A stretch of 34,492 nucleotides of DNA from Candidatus Levilactobacillus faecigallinarum (GTDB lineage Bacteria > Bacillota > Bacilli > Lactobacillales > Lactobacillaceae): the NCBI GenBank assembly GCA_019113985.1, contig DXGJ01000030.1, positions 1 through 34,492 of the forward strand. Direction: 5' to 3'. Under the pieces are notes generated by a model. That model saw only the letters and a program-made list of their open reading frames with translations. It did not search any database and was not told the DNA's origin. The number at the start of each line of letters is the position of its first letter. The stretch's first letter is position 1. This document shows positions 1 to 7,291 of the stretch, one piece after another. The position numbers were made by a program, and so were the translations under genes.

Positions 1-111
1 CTTTTATAGAAAGTTTTGCATTTGCCGCCAAATTTTAATGATGATTCGCTAAAATTGAAAAATTAAGTAAAAAAACTAATGATTGCTGTGTGAAAGTGAG
101 GATTTTGCGTC

Positions 112-1068
112 TTGAAAACGTCAAGTTCAGCGACTGAAAATGTCATGAAGGGGATTTTCTGGGCCACGGTTGCGTCGGCGATGTTCGGAATCTCCGGAAC
201 AGTCTTACAGTTTATTTCTCAGGGGCAGGCCATCCCCACTAGTTGGTTCCTCTCAGCCCGAACCATGGGCGCGGGGGTTGTCTTGCTGGTGATTAGTTTG
301 GTACTTTATGGTAAGAAAACCTTCGCCGTATTCGGCAGTCTCCGGGAGATTGGCTGGTTAGTGGCCTACGCCTTTATTGGCTTGGGGGCCAACCTATTGA
401 CTTTTTACATTGCCGTACAGACCGGAAACGCTGCGGCTGCGACCATTTTGCAGTACCTAAGCCCCCTGTTTATCGTGCTGGGCAGCCTGGTATTTAAGCA
501 ACAACGACCGCTGCGAAGTGATATGATTGCCTTTGTGGTGGCTTTGGTCGGGGTCTTCCTGGCCATCACCCGGGGGAACATCTCCCAGCTGGCGATTCCG
601 CTGAACTCCCTGTTGTGGGGGATTGGTTCCGGTATCACGGCGGCCTGCTACGTGGTCTTGCCCCGGAGCTTGGTGCGCGACGACGGACACGCCCCAATTA
701 CTGTGCTGGGGTGGGGGACCTTCCTGGCCGGCGTCGGGTTCAACCTGTTCCACCCCGTCTGGGTCAACACACCGCCCATTACGCCAACGTTGATTGGGTC
801 GATGAGCACGGTGATTCTGATTGGGACCATCCTGCCGTTCGCACTGCTGTTGTATAGCAGCCACTTTGCACCGTCTGACGTAATCAGTATCGTCGACGCG
901 ACACAGCCGGTGGTGACATTTATTCTGTCCATCATGTTCTTGAGCCTCAAAATCAGTCTGGCCGAAGTGGTTGGGTCGGTTCTGGTTATTGTGGCCATTT
1001 ACCTGCTCCAACGCGGCCGACAGAAGGTCGTCGAGACCCCGTTTGAACAAACCGTCAATAAACCGTAA
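112..1068 (+). CDS. DMT/EamA-family transporter
   Basis: 318-residue membrane protein with about ten hydrophobic segments and two EamA-like halves (roughly residues 15-150 and 165-300), the usual architecture and length of drug/metabolite-superfamily exporters. The first half has the typical NAAAATILQYLSPLFIVL stretch near residues 105-122; the second has a VDATQPVVTFILS stretch near 262-274. Family members export amino acids, nucleobases or drugs; the substrate cannot be read here. Translation starts at TTG 112, preceded by AAAGTGAGG. The stop is followed after 12 bases by the start of a histidine phosphatase pseudogene, so both were probably one transcript. The C-terminal tail is short and charged. 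Confidence 0.88.
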   Translation: MKTSSSATENVMKGIFWATVASAMFGISGTVLQFISQGQAIPTSWFLSARTMGAGVVLLVISLVLYGKKTFAVFGSLREIGWLVAYAFIGLGANLLTFYIAVQTGNAAAATILQYLSPLFIVLGSLVFKQQRPLRSDMIAFVVALVGVFLAITRGNISQLAIPLNSLLWGIGSGITAACYVVLPRSLVRDDGHAPITVLGWGTFLAGVGFNLFHPVWVNTPPITPTLIGSMSTVILIGTILPFALLLYSSHFAPSDVISIVDATQPVVTFILSIMFLSLKISLAEVVGSVLVIVAIYLLQRGRQKVVETPFEQTVNKP

Positions 1069-1080
1069 GGGGGCGGTGGT

Positions 1081-1695
1081 GTGACCACCATTGATTGGCT
1101 GCGTCACGGGCAAACCACTGCCAACGTGACCGGCCGGATTCAGGGATAACTCAATACGGACGTGACCACCTTAACGGCCGTGGGGCGGCAACAGGCGGCT
1201 CAGCGTCATCAGCAACTGGATTTAAGCGCCTATGACCGTATCAGGGTTAGCCCGCTCCGGCGAACGCGCGAAACGGCCGCTATCGTCACGGCGGGCTACA
1301 CGGGCCCCGTGACCACCGATGACCGGTTACTAGAAGCGGCGTACGGCGACTGGACGGGCCAGCTGACCCAAGATCTGCAGACCCGTTACCCGGCGGCCTT
1401 TGAGCCGCTGACCCGGGAGGTCCTACCGGTGTGGCTACCCCGTGTCGGCGGTGAGAGTTACCTGGCCATTCAACGCCGGCTGGGGCAACTCTTGGCCGAG
1501 CTGGTGGTCGATCATCCGACGGACCACGTTCTCCTGATTAGTCACGGTCTGACCATCAAGAACGCGGCGTTGCTGATGTTGGCGGCGCCGGCCACCATGG
1601 CCTTGCCGGAACCCACTAACCTGAGTCTGACCCGTACGCGGATTGACCCAGTGACCGGGCACCGGTACCTGCTAAGCTATAGTGAAGGTCTTTAA
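1081..1695 (+). pseudogene. histidine phosphatase (phosphoglycerate mutase family), interrupted by a nonsense codon
   Basis: Reading from GTG 1081 (behind an AAGGGGGCGG ribosome site at 1067-1076) gives MTTIDWLRHGQTTANVTGR, which contains the RHG catalytic motif, then IQG followed by an in-frame TAA at 1147-1149. Without shifting frame, the rest continues as LNTDVTTLTAVGRQQA and on to a full phosphatase with the ISHGLTIK second-histidine motif near the C-terminus. The family usually has a Gln or similar residue at this place, so one C-to-T change (CAA to TAA) explains the stop. A GTG at 1162 could restart translation, but that 177-residue product would lack the phospho-accepting histidine. 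Either a true pseudogene, a readthrough case or a sequencing error. Confidence 0.85.
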
Positions 1696-1706
1696 AAATA
1701 AAAATC

Positions 1707-1751
1707 GCGGTTGTGACGGTTCCTTAAGGGACGTGTCGCAACCGTTTTTTG
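1707..1751 (+). terminator. rho-independent terminator
   Basis: CGGTTGTGAC (1708-1717) pairs with GTCGCAACCG (1735-1744) with one wobble, followed by six T. It closes the transporter/phosphatase unit before the two-component operon. Confidence 0.8.
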
Positions 1752-1811
1752 TTGGCCTGGCAAAGTTAGTGTTAAGAAATGGTCGTTGGCGGTCATTGAT
1801 TTATCCAGCGT

Positions 1812-1819
1812 GCTATATT
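1812..1819 (+). promoter_or_regulatory. extended -10 promoter for the two-component operon
   Basis: TGCTATATT at 1811-1819 is an extended -10 (TG-N-TATATT). No good -35 is visible at the usual distance. It lies 31 bases upstream of the response-regulator ATG and after the preceding terminator. Confidence 0.5.
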
Positions 1820-1849
1820 GAGGTCGAAGTAGATAAAAGGGGTGGAACG

Positions 1850-2542
1850 ATGGCGAATACAATTTTAGTGGTGGAAGATGAGGAAGCGGTGATCACCTAT
1901 CTGACCAGTGAGCTACAGTTCGAGGGGTATACCGTGTTGAACGCCACGGATGGTCAAGCCGCGCTGAGTACCTATGAAAGTCACCGCGGTCAGCTGGATT
2001 TGATCTTGTTAGACTGGATGTTGCCAGGGCTGGATGGGCTGGAGGTTCTGCGGCGGATTCGCAAACACGATGATCTTCCCGTCATCATGATGACGGCCCG
2101 GGACTACGTGGGGGATAAAGTCGCTGGCCTGGATACCGGCGCCGACGATTACATCACCAAGCCATTTGACATCGAGGAGCTGCTTGCTCGGATTCGGGTG
2201 ATTCTCCGGCATCAACATCAGCGCGGACCGGCGCCGGCCAGTCACTTACAGGTGGCCGACCTCTCGCTGGACACCACCGCTCGACAGGTTTTACGCCACA
2301 ATCACATTATTCAGCTGACCCAACGGGAATATGAGTTGTTGCTCTGCTTGATGCAACACGCTGGTCAGACCATGACCCGTGATGACCTGTTGGACGCGGT
2401 CTGGGGCGTTGATTTCGAGGGGCAACCCAACATCGTTGACGTCTACATTCGGTATCTGCGCCACAAGGTCGATCAGACCGCACCACAAGTGATCCACACG
2501 GTGCGGGGCGTGGGCTACGTCCTGTCCGCGGACGTGCGGTAG
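1850..2542 (+). CDS. OmpR/PhoB-family response regulator
   Basis: 230-residue cytoplasmic transcription factor. The receiver domain (about 1-120) shows the acidic pocket ED at 9-10, the phospho-acceptor D55 in LILLDWMLPG, and the conserved Lys in the ITKPFD motif. The winged-helix DNA-binding domain (about 130-228) ends with the family signature HTVRGVGYVL. The ATG at 1850 is chosen because GGGGTGG lies just upstream; the open frame runs 56 codons further back but crosses the terminator and the promoter. The partner histidine kinase begins 12 bases downstream, so this is a two-gene operon. The signal sensed is not evident; the pair resembles ArlRS/CiaRH-like systems in general layout only. 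Confidence 0.93.
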   Translation: MANTILVVEDEEAVITYLTSELQFEGYTVLNATDGQAALSTYESHRGQLDLILLDWMLPGLDGLEVLRRIRKHDDLPVIMMTARDYVGDKVAGLDTGADDYITKPFDIEELLARIRVILRHQHQRGPAPASHLQVADLSLDTTARQVLRHNHIIQLTQREYELLLCLMQHAGQTMTRDDLLDAVWGVDFEGQPNIVDVYIRYLRHKVDQTAPQVIHTVRGVGYVLSADVR

Positions 2543-2554
2543 GGGGCGGTGTGG

Positions 2555-3946
2555 ATGCCATTAAAACACACGCCCCGAACCACCGCTCAGGAGATTCAGC
2601 GGCGGTTCATTCGGATGCTGGTGGTGATGACGCTCCTAATGGGCGTGGGCGTCGTGGCGACCATCGGTTATCAGCTGGTGAAGCAACAGGAACGCGCCTC
2701 CAGCCACGTCATCGCCAGTTTAAAGCGCTCGATGGTCGACAAGGAGCCCGACTGGCAAAGTTGGGACTGGCATCTTTGGCGGCGTAACAGCTCGATTGAT
2801 ACGCGGCAGACCTACGTGATGGCCAGTCGTGAGGACCAGCACACCAAGTATTATTATTCACCCAATACCAAGGATTTTTTGAACGCTAAGCACTATCAAA
2901 TTCCGTTCTTTGAGGCGCTCGAGTACACGCCGGGGTACGGGGTAACCTATTACCGGTCTGGGGCGCGATCCCACGTGGTATTCGAGACTTGGCTCCGGCT
3001 GGACCCGATTACCAACCTGTTATTTTCGGTGGTACTGGTGGTGCTAGTCATTGCAAGCTTGACCATCGTTTTAGGGTGGGCCTACGTTCGAATCAGCGCC
3101 AGGCACATCACTCAGCCATTGGCGAGTCTTAGTCAGGCAGCTAACGATCAGGCTAAAGAACATAACACGCGCGTGGCGTTGCCGGTGCCGACACAACCCC
3201 TGGAGGTCCATCAACTGGCCCACAGTTTTAACGACCTCCTAACGGCGATCAACCAACATACTCAGCAGGAACGCGAGTTTACCGCCAATGCTGCGCATGA
3301 GCTACGGACACCCATTACGGCCATCCGGGGCCACGTGCAGCTGGTTCAGCGGCGGGGACAGGCACACCCAGAGATCATTCCGCGGTCACTGGCCTTCATC
3401 GATGAGGAGTCGGCGAAGATGCAGGAACTGGTCAACAGTCTCCTGATGCTCTCGCGGGCCGACCGGGGGATGCTGAAGTTGGGCCCCGTGGACGTTGGCG
3501 CACTGCTTCGGGAGACTTTGGAGGAGAAACGGGTGGTCCTACACCAGCCCATCGTCTTTCACGGACCGGCAGCGGCCACCATTTTAGGTCACGCGGCCAG
3601 TGTCCAACAGATGATCAGTGCACTCCTGGATAATGCGGGGAAGTATTCACCAGCCGACCAGCCAATTCACGTAGACCTGGTTTGTCAGACCACCGTCGTG
3701 AGCGTGACGGTGAGTGACCAGGGGAACGGCATTACCGATGCCGATAAGCAGCGTATTTTTGAACGCTTCTACCGGGTCGATACGGCCCGCAACAGTCAGG
3801 TTGGTGGGACTGGGCTGGGGTTGGCAATCGTTGCACAGCTAGCGAATCTGAATCGGGTTCGCATTGCGGTGACCGATAATCAACCACGGGGAAGTCGGTT
3901 TACGTTGACCTTCCAGGTTCCGAATTCTGAAAGTTTCTCAGATTAA
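2555..3946 (+). CDS. sensor histidine kinase (HAMP/HisKA/HATPase)
   Basis: 463-residue membrane kinase, partner of the regulator just upstream. One transmembrane helix at about 20-42, an extracytoplasmic sensor of about 105 residues rich in Tyr, Trp and Ser, a second helix at about 155-178, then HAMP, dimerisation domain with H248 in the H-box AAHELRTPITAI, and an ATPase domain with N-box DNAGKYS, G1 DQGNGI and G2 GGTGLGLAIV. ATG 2555 is preferred to the in-frame GTG 2549, since GGGGG ends 8 bases before the ATG. It autophosphorylates on the histidine and passes phosphate to D55 of the regulator. Ligand unknown. Confidence 0.93.
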   Translation: MPLKHTPRTTAQEIQRRFIRMLVVMTLLMGVGVVATIGYQLVKQQERASSHVIASLKRSMVDKEPDWQSWDWHLWRRNSSIDTRQTYVMASREDQHTKYYYSPNTKDFLNAKHYQIPFFEALEYTPGYGVTYYRSGARSHVVFETWLRLDPITNLLFSVVLVVLVIASLTIVLGWAYVRISARHITQPLASLSQAANDQAKEHNTRVALPVPTQPLEVHQLAHSFNDLLTAINQHTQQEREFTANAAHELRTPITAIRGHVQLVQRRGQAHPEIIPRSLAFIDEESAKMQELVNSLLMLSRADRGMLKLGPVDVGALLRETLEEKRVVLHQPIVFHGPAAATILGHAASVQQMISALLDNAGKYSPADQPIHVDLVCQTTVVSVTVSDQGNGITDADKQRIFERFYRVDTARNSQVGGTGLGLAIVAQLANLNRVRIAVTDNQPRGSRFTLTFQVPNSESFSD

Positions 3947-3982
3947 TCTCTTTTTCGATAAGTAGTTCTATCGGCCAATCTT

Positions 3983-4020
3983 CGCTATCCTGTAGACATC
4001 AGCTTGGGATAGCGTTTTTT
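3983..4020 (+). terminator. rho-independent terminator after the kinase
   Basis: CGCTATCC (3983-3990) pairs perfectly with GGATAGCG (4007-4014), followed by six T. Confidence 0.85.
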
Positions 4021-4041
4021 GATTGGAAAGCGGGTGATGGC

Positions 4042-4104
4042 ATGCTGAGTATCAAGTTAGCCATATTGGTGATTACGGGCATCGTTAGCTTGATTGCCGG
4101 ATAA
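4042..4104 (+). CDS. possible 20-residue hydrophobic peptide
   Basis: ATG 4042 opens a 20-codon frame, MLSIKLAILVITGIVSLIAG, which would be a single short transmembrane helix. It lies between a strong terminator and the PAP2 remnant, whose start follows 14 bases later. The ribosome site (GGTGATGG) is weak. It could be a tiny membrane peptide, an upstream leader peptide or chance; I do not recognise it. Confidence 0.25.
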   Translation: MLSIKLAILVITGIVSLIAG

Positions 4105-4118
4105 AAAGGGGGAAGCGG

Positions 4119-4316
4119 ATGACACAACGACAAGAGGACCGGTACCTGGCGCTGGGAAGTTGGGGACTGTTCGGAATTTTAGCGTTACTGGCGCATTTTC
4201 GCTTTGCGATTTTGACGCAGGTGGATCAGTGGGGACTGAATCACCTGAACCTGACAGCCAACGATAGCGGGTGGCTGCAACGCATCGCCACGATGGGGAG
4301 TCCCCTTGGTCACTAA
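4119..4316 (+). pseudogene. N-terminal remnant of a PAP2-type membrane phosphatase
   Basis: ATG 4119 sits behind a strong AAAGGGGGAAGCGG site. The 65-residue product has a membrane helix (GSWGLFGILALLAHF) and the QVDQWGLNHLNL...RIATMGSPLGH pattern typical of the first 60-70 residues of PgpB-like PAP2 phosphatases, which are normally about 200-230 residues long. The phosphatase motifs are absent. In the +1 frame the next codons read NGHAASAIGRI, reminiscent of the PSGHA motif of the same family, so an internal deletion plus frameshift is possible. Probably non-functional. Assignment from pattern only. Confidence 0.5.
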
Positions 4317-4419
4317 CGGGCACGCGGCGAGCGCAATCGGGCGCATAAAAGTAATGGTCACGGAGTAGGGTAAATCAAGAACGGGTGTTGCGTATCTGGG
4401 GAGGTGCGTGGCACAAATA

Positions 4420-4446
4420 GACCCGTTGCGGGGAGCGCAGCGGGTC
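4420..4446. other. strong inverted repeat
   Basis: GACCCGTTGCG and GCGCAGCGGGTC form a GC-rich hairpin of about 11 pairs with a short loop. There is no T-run, so it is not a simple terminator. It lies in the gene-free tail of the PAP2 remnant. Confidence 0.55.
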
Positions 4447-4450
4447 CGGT

Positions 4451-4482
4451 AAGCGACCAGCGGTGGGGACCGGTGGTCGCTT
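4451..4482. other. second inverted repeat, 9-bp perfect stem
   Basis: AAGCGACCA (4451-4459) and TGGTCGCTT (4474-4482) pair perfectly around a GC-rich 14-base loop. The distal side is TATGGAAAAT, not a T-run. It sits 4 bases after the previous hairpin. Confidence 0.5.
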
Positions 4483-4496
4483 TATGGAAAATAAAA

Positions 4497-4535
4497 AAAT
4501 AACACCGTCGAGTGGGCGGTGTTATTTTTGGTTGA
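4497..4535 (-). terminator. bidirectional terminator
   Basis: AATAACACCG (4500-4509) pairs with CGGTGTTATT (4516-4525); A-rich on the left and T-rich on the right, so it can act in both directions. It ends the minus-strand gene at 4543. Confidence 0.8.
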
Positions 4536-4542
4536 ATGCCGG

Positions 4543-4758
4543 TTACTTCTTCAGATTCTCTTCAACATAAGCCTTGACGTCAGCGTCAGACTTAGCATCG
4601 ATCTTCTTCATCGAAGCTTCAGTTTCATCGGTGTTGTGACCATTAGCTTCCATGAAGTGATCCCAAAGGGCGTCACGAACAGGAATCGAATCCTTGGACC
4701 AATCGAATACTTCGTCCATCTTTTCGTCTAATAATGCGGTCTTTTCTACAACAGCCAT
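4543..4758 (-). CDS. small acidic conserved protein, unknown function
   Basis: 71-residue, highly charged, probably helical cytoplasmic protein beginning MAVVEKTALLDEKMDEVFDW and ending YVEENLKK. No cysteines, no membrane segment, no motif I recognise. The start at 4756-4758 is preferred over two upstream in-frame ATGs because GGAGG lies 8 bases before it. A promoter-like pair is visible upstream and a strong terminator follows, so it is a monocistronic and probably well-expressed gene. Codon use is biased towards common codons, which fits a stress- or growth-related abundant small protein, but this is inference. Confidence 0.75.
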   Translation of the reverse strand: MAVVEKTALLDEKMDEVFDWSKDSIPVRDALWDHFMEANGHNTDETEASMKKIDAKSDADVKAYVEENLKK

Positions 4759-4864
4759 AACCATTACCTCCAATTAAAAATTGGTCAGTGTATCTAATGT
4801 TGATTGGCATGGGTACCACCGGCTTCATCTTCTATGGTAGTTCTTTTTGCTAAAAATGGAAAAT

Positions 4865-4893
4865 ATTTTACCTAAATTGTTTCTGCCAGTTAA
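4865..4893 (-). promoter_or_regulatory. promoter for the small acidic protein gene
   Basis: On the minus strand TTAACT (4888-4893), 17-base spacer, TAAAAT (4865-4870). The -35 overlaps the stop codon of the upstream GcvH-like gene. The leader would be about 95 bases. Confidence 0.45.
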
Positions 4894-5267
4894 GCAACTT
4901 GGATATCCAAAATCCAGTTCTCGTCCTGAGGGTTGCCGTTGATGGTGGTGGGGTCGGTCACCAGGTCCTGGTTGACCAGGGTAACTTTACCGGCGAACGG
5001 CGTCTTAAAGTTCTCGACCGCCTTGTCACTTTCGACTTCGAGGATGTCGTCACCGGCGGCTAAGGTGTCGTTGGTCATGATGGGCAGGTCGGCGAAGCTG
5101 ATATCGCCAATCTGTTCGAGTGCGTCACTGGATAGCCCTAGGCGGTAGTGGCCCTGGTCACGTTGTTGCAACCAAACGCCGTCTTGAATCTTGATTTCAG
5201 GTGTGGCAGCCCGGCCATGGAACCAGTCCATGATGCGTTGCCATAACGAACGAGGTTGTTCTGTCAT
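4890..5267 (-). CDS. gcvH: GcvH-like lipoyl carrier protein
   Basis: 125 residues. After a 25-residue N-terminal extension rich in Trp and Arg (SLWQRIMDWFHGR), the protein has the biotinyl/lipoyl-type fold of glycine cleavage H proteins: YRLGLSSDALEQIGDISFADLP, then the lipoyl-lysine hairpin EVESDKAVENFKTPFAG with K82 as the modified lysine, and a NENW-type end (QDENWILDIQVA). Translation starts at 5265-5267 behind GGGAGGAAT. Lipoate-protein ligase is encoded divergently next door, suggesting this protein is a lipoate acceptor or relay that passes lipoyl groups to 2-oxoacid dehydrogenase E2. No other glycine-cleavage genes are in the window, so the classical role is not supported here. Confidence 0.88.
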   Translation of the reverse strand: MTEQPRSLWQRIMDWFHGRAATPEIKIQDGVWLQQRDQGHYRLGLSSDALEQIGDISFADLPIMTNDTLAAGDDILEVESDKAVENFKTPFAGKVTLVNQDLVTDPTTINGNPQDENWILDIQVA

Positions 5268-5303
5268 GATAATTCCTCCCAAATGTCATTATTGATACCC
5301 TTC

Positions 5304-5333
5304 AGTATACCCTTTTCGTGTAAACGCTGACAA
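5304..5333 (-). promoter_or_regulatory. promoter for the GcvH-like gene
   Basis: On the minus strand TTGTCA (5328-5333), 18-base spacer, TATACT (5304-5309); close to consensus and 37 bases before the start codon. Confidence 0.7.
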
Positions 5334-5361
5334 TCAATTGCCTTGCGGAATCCGCGGAGAG

Positions 5362-5390
5362 TTGTTGCGGGGGGAGGCTTATGCTAAACT
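5362..5390 (+). promoter_or_regulatory. promoter for lplA
   Basis: TTGTTG (5362-5367), 17-base spacer, TAAACT (5385-5390) with an upstream TG (extended -10). It is back-to-back with the gcvH-like promoter. Confidence 0.6.
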
Positions 5391-5459
5391 GAAATTAATT
5401 TGACGCGGGTGGCCCCGCAAAGGCGGCCAGTCACGTTGGGGACGAAGGGAGAATTCACG

Positions 5460-6506
5460 ATGTTCTTAATTGATACCAACCGCCAGGGAAAAGTCGTCAC
5501 CGACGCCATCGTCAACCAGTCGATCGATAACTACCTGGTCAATGATTTAAAGTTACCGGGACACGGGCTGATGATGTACGTCAACCAGCCGGCCGTGATC
5601 GTGGGCATCAACCAAAGTGTCATGGCCGAGGTCGACTTTCACTACCTGGCCGAGAACAACGTCCAACTGGTGCGGCGGACTTCCGGTGGTGGGGCGGTCT
5701 ACCACGACGAACGCAACCTGATTTTTGAACACATCGTCAACGGCGACCCGCAGGACGGGTCCAAGTTCGGCGACTACAGTGTTTTTGCCGAACCGGTTCT
5801 CCGGGCACTCCGGGAGATGGGCGTCGACAATCCCGAGATTAGTGGCAAAAGCAACCTGGTCGTCGAGGGGAAGAAGTTCTCGGGGATGACCATGTTTAAG
5901 AACGGCGACGGTTACGCGGCCGGGGGCACTATCATGTACGACTTAAACGTCGATGCCGCCCACAAAGCGCTGTTGCCAAGCAGTCAACGTCAGCACCGCG
6001 GTGTGGCGTCGAATCGGGTAACTATCACGAACCTGCGGCAGTACCTGGCACCTGAATATCGGAATCTGGACATCCAGGCGTTTAAGGAAGCTTTACTGTG
6101 CCACATCTTTGAGGTCGACCGGTTAGACCAGATTGAAACGTACCATTTGAATGACCGCGACTGGGATATCATTGATGAGCGGCTCCGGGACAAGTATCGG
6201 ACGGATGCCTGGAACTACGGGGCTAACCCGGGCTACCGGGAGTACCGGGCGGTCTTGTTACCAGCGGGACAGCTACACCTGAATTTCACCATTCATGAAG
6301 GAACGTTCCGTAACGTTGCGTTGTTCGGAACGGTCGCGACGGCGGATCAATTGAATGCCGTTGCCGACCGCTTAGTGGGGTTACCGGCTACGCAGGCGGC
6401 CATCACAGCGGCCCTAAGTCATGAAGAGGTACTGAGCGTATTGGGCAATGCGGCGGTCACCCCCATCGTCACGGCGTTGACTACGGAGGCGCCCAATGAA
6501 GGCTAA
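5460..6506 (+). CDS. lplA: lipoate-protein ligase A
   Basis: 348 residues. Activates lipoate with ATP to lipoyl-AMP and transfers it to lysines of carrier proteins. The catalytic domain shows RRTSGGGAVYHD (about residues 72-83), the ligand-binding NLIFEHIV strand, KSNLVVEGKKFSG with the conserved lysine, and a C-terminal accessory domain of about 100 residues (from about 245) typical of LplA rather than LipB. ATG 5460 follows GAAGGGAGA; the frame is open 20 codons further back but without a ribosome site. The next gene overlaps its stop by 11 bases. Lies divergent to the GcvH-like carrier, its likely partner or substrate. Confidence 0.94.
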   Translation: MFLIDTNRQGKVVTDAIVNQSIDNYLVNDLKLPGHGLMMYVNQPAVIVGINQSVMAEVDFHYLAENNVQLVRRTSGGGAVYHDERNLIFEHIVNGDPQDGSKFGDYSVFAEPVLRALREMGVDNPEISGKSNLVVEGKKFSGMTMFKNGDGYAAGGTIMYDLNVDAAHKALLPSSQRQHRGVASNRVTITNLRQYLAPEYRNLDIQAFKEALLCHIFEVDRLDQIETYHLNDRDWDIIDERLRDKYRTDAWNYGANPGYREYRAVLLPAGQLHLNFTIHEGTFRNVALFGTVATADQLNAVADRLVGLPATQAAITAALSHEEVLSVLGNAAVTPIVTALTTEAPNEG

Positions 6507-6804
6507 GTACGAGGTGAACCAGTACATCGGGGTTCCCGTGGCGGCGAATGCGTCTGGTCGTTACGAGATTAAACGGGAACCGGATGGAGATTTTAAACTC
6601 CATTCTTGGCGCACGGGACGCCACAGCAAGGGCAAGTTCAAGGGCCTGGGTCAGATATTTCTGACCGAGAACAATTTGAAAGTTGCGGTGGTTCAGGCGA
6701 TTCCGGTCAACTACAAGGAACGTCACGACTACACCCCGATGGCCCGGCTGACCAGCGAGTTCGTCGACGACGATGTGTTGGCGTTGGCCAAGACCCATTT
6801 ATAA
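6496..6804 (+). CDS. hypothetical protein coupled to lplA
   Basis: 102-residue soluble, basic protein starting MKAKYEVNQYIGVPVAANAS. It overlaps the lplA stop codon by 11 bases and has GGAGG within the lplA end, so it is translationally coupled. No motif that I recognise; the alternating pattern suggests a small beta-rich fold. The tight coupling points to a link with lipoate metabolism or simply co-expression. A terminator follows after about a dozen bases. Confidence 0.75.
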   Translation: MKAKYEVNQYIGVPVAANASGRYEIKREPDGDFKLHSWRTGRHSKGKFKGLGQIFLTENNLKVAVVQAIPVNYKERHDYTPMARLTSEFVDDDVLALAKTHL

Positions 6805-6816
6805 AAATTAGCTTTA

Positions 6817-6856
6817 GTAGGGGCTCTGATGGTGATTCGCCATTGGGGCCTTTTTG
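6817..6856 (+). terminator. rho-independent terminator of the lplA operon
   Basis: AGGGGCTCTGATGG pairs over 12 positions (several wobbles) with CCATTGGGGCCT, followed by five T. Confidence 0.75.
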
Positions 6857-6904
6857 AGTTAGGTGGTGATGTCGATTGGTCGTTGGGAGCCATTCCGCTA
6901 CGCC

Positions 6905-6962
6905 GGCACCGTGTCACCGTAGTGGGCACACCACGGTGACACAAACTGGTTTTGCGACGTTA
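6905..6962 (-). repeat. structured intergenic element, miniature copy A1
   Basis: Read on the minus strand, GTGTCACCGTGGTG and CACTACGGTGACAC form a 14-pair stem with one G-U and a 4-base loop (6911-6942). These are the closing-stem arms of the larger elements at 20.4, 20.9 and 24.6 kb; the two internal hairpins are missing. The flanks also match: CCAGTTTGTG upstream and a CCGGCG-AGCGGAA run downstream. Confidence 0.6.
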
Positions 6963-7186
6963 TTGATGAGGTGTTGCGCAGCGTGTACGTCTTTGGGGGG
7001 ACTTGCTAGGAATGCTGTTAATAGGATGGTGGTATCTTGAGAACCTAACATGTTTAGCTGTTCTTCAATAATCTATCAATAGTAACGGAGAAATCGAATT
7101 TGTATTTTGATAATTGCCTTTGTTGAAAGGTGGATTGGATAGATACGTCTGATACAAGAATTGAAATGGTCACGCACAAGCATTCG

Positions 7187-7222
7187 CGTAACTTCAGAAT
7201 CGTGCCCACTATGGTGCTCGGT
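7187..7222 (+). repeat. structured intergenic element, partial copy A2
   Basis: TTCAGAATCGTGCCCACTATGGTG matches the 3' end of the element at 20902-20925 (TTGAGAATCGTGCCCACTACGGTG). The 5' part is not recognisable, so this copy is truncated or diverged. Confidence 0.55.
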
Positions 7223-7245
7223 TCCGGGCCCCAACAACGACAAGA

Positions 7246-7286
7246 TAAAAAGCTCCGCAACGTTAGACACAACGTCGCGGAGCTTT
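7246..7286 (-). terminator. terminator of the peptide-binding protein gene
   Basis: AAGCTCCGCAACGTT pairs with AACGTCGCGGAGCTT (one bulged position); on the minus strand the stem is followed by TTTTTATC. Confidence 0.85.
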
Positions 7287-7291
7287 GGCCA

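Larger units (their letters stand above)
6857..7245. other. gene-free stretch holding degraded structured repeats (locus A)
   Basis: No convincing gene lies between the lplA-operon terminator and the terminator of the peptide-binding gene, which face each other. It holds a miniature copy of the structured element on the minus strand (6905-6962) and a 3'-half copy on the plus strand (about 7187-7222), separated by about 240 bases of AT-rich DNA without clear features. Short open frames here have no ribosome sites and no recognisable product. Confidence 0.65.

Noticed and set aside
457..1113. 218-codon open frame opposite the DMT transporter
   Set aside because: Low-complexity, Gln/Arg/His-rich translation with no ribosome site; it is the antisense shadow of a clear membrane protein.
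1682..1849. 56-codon N-terminal extension of the response regulator
   Set aside because: It crosses a terminator and the promoter; ATG 1850 has a good ribosome site and gives the normal family length.
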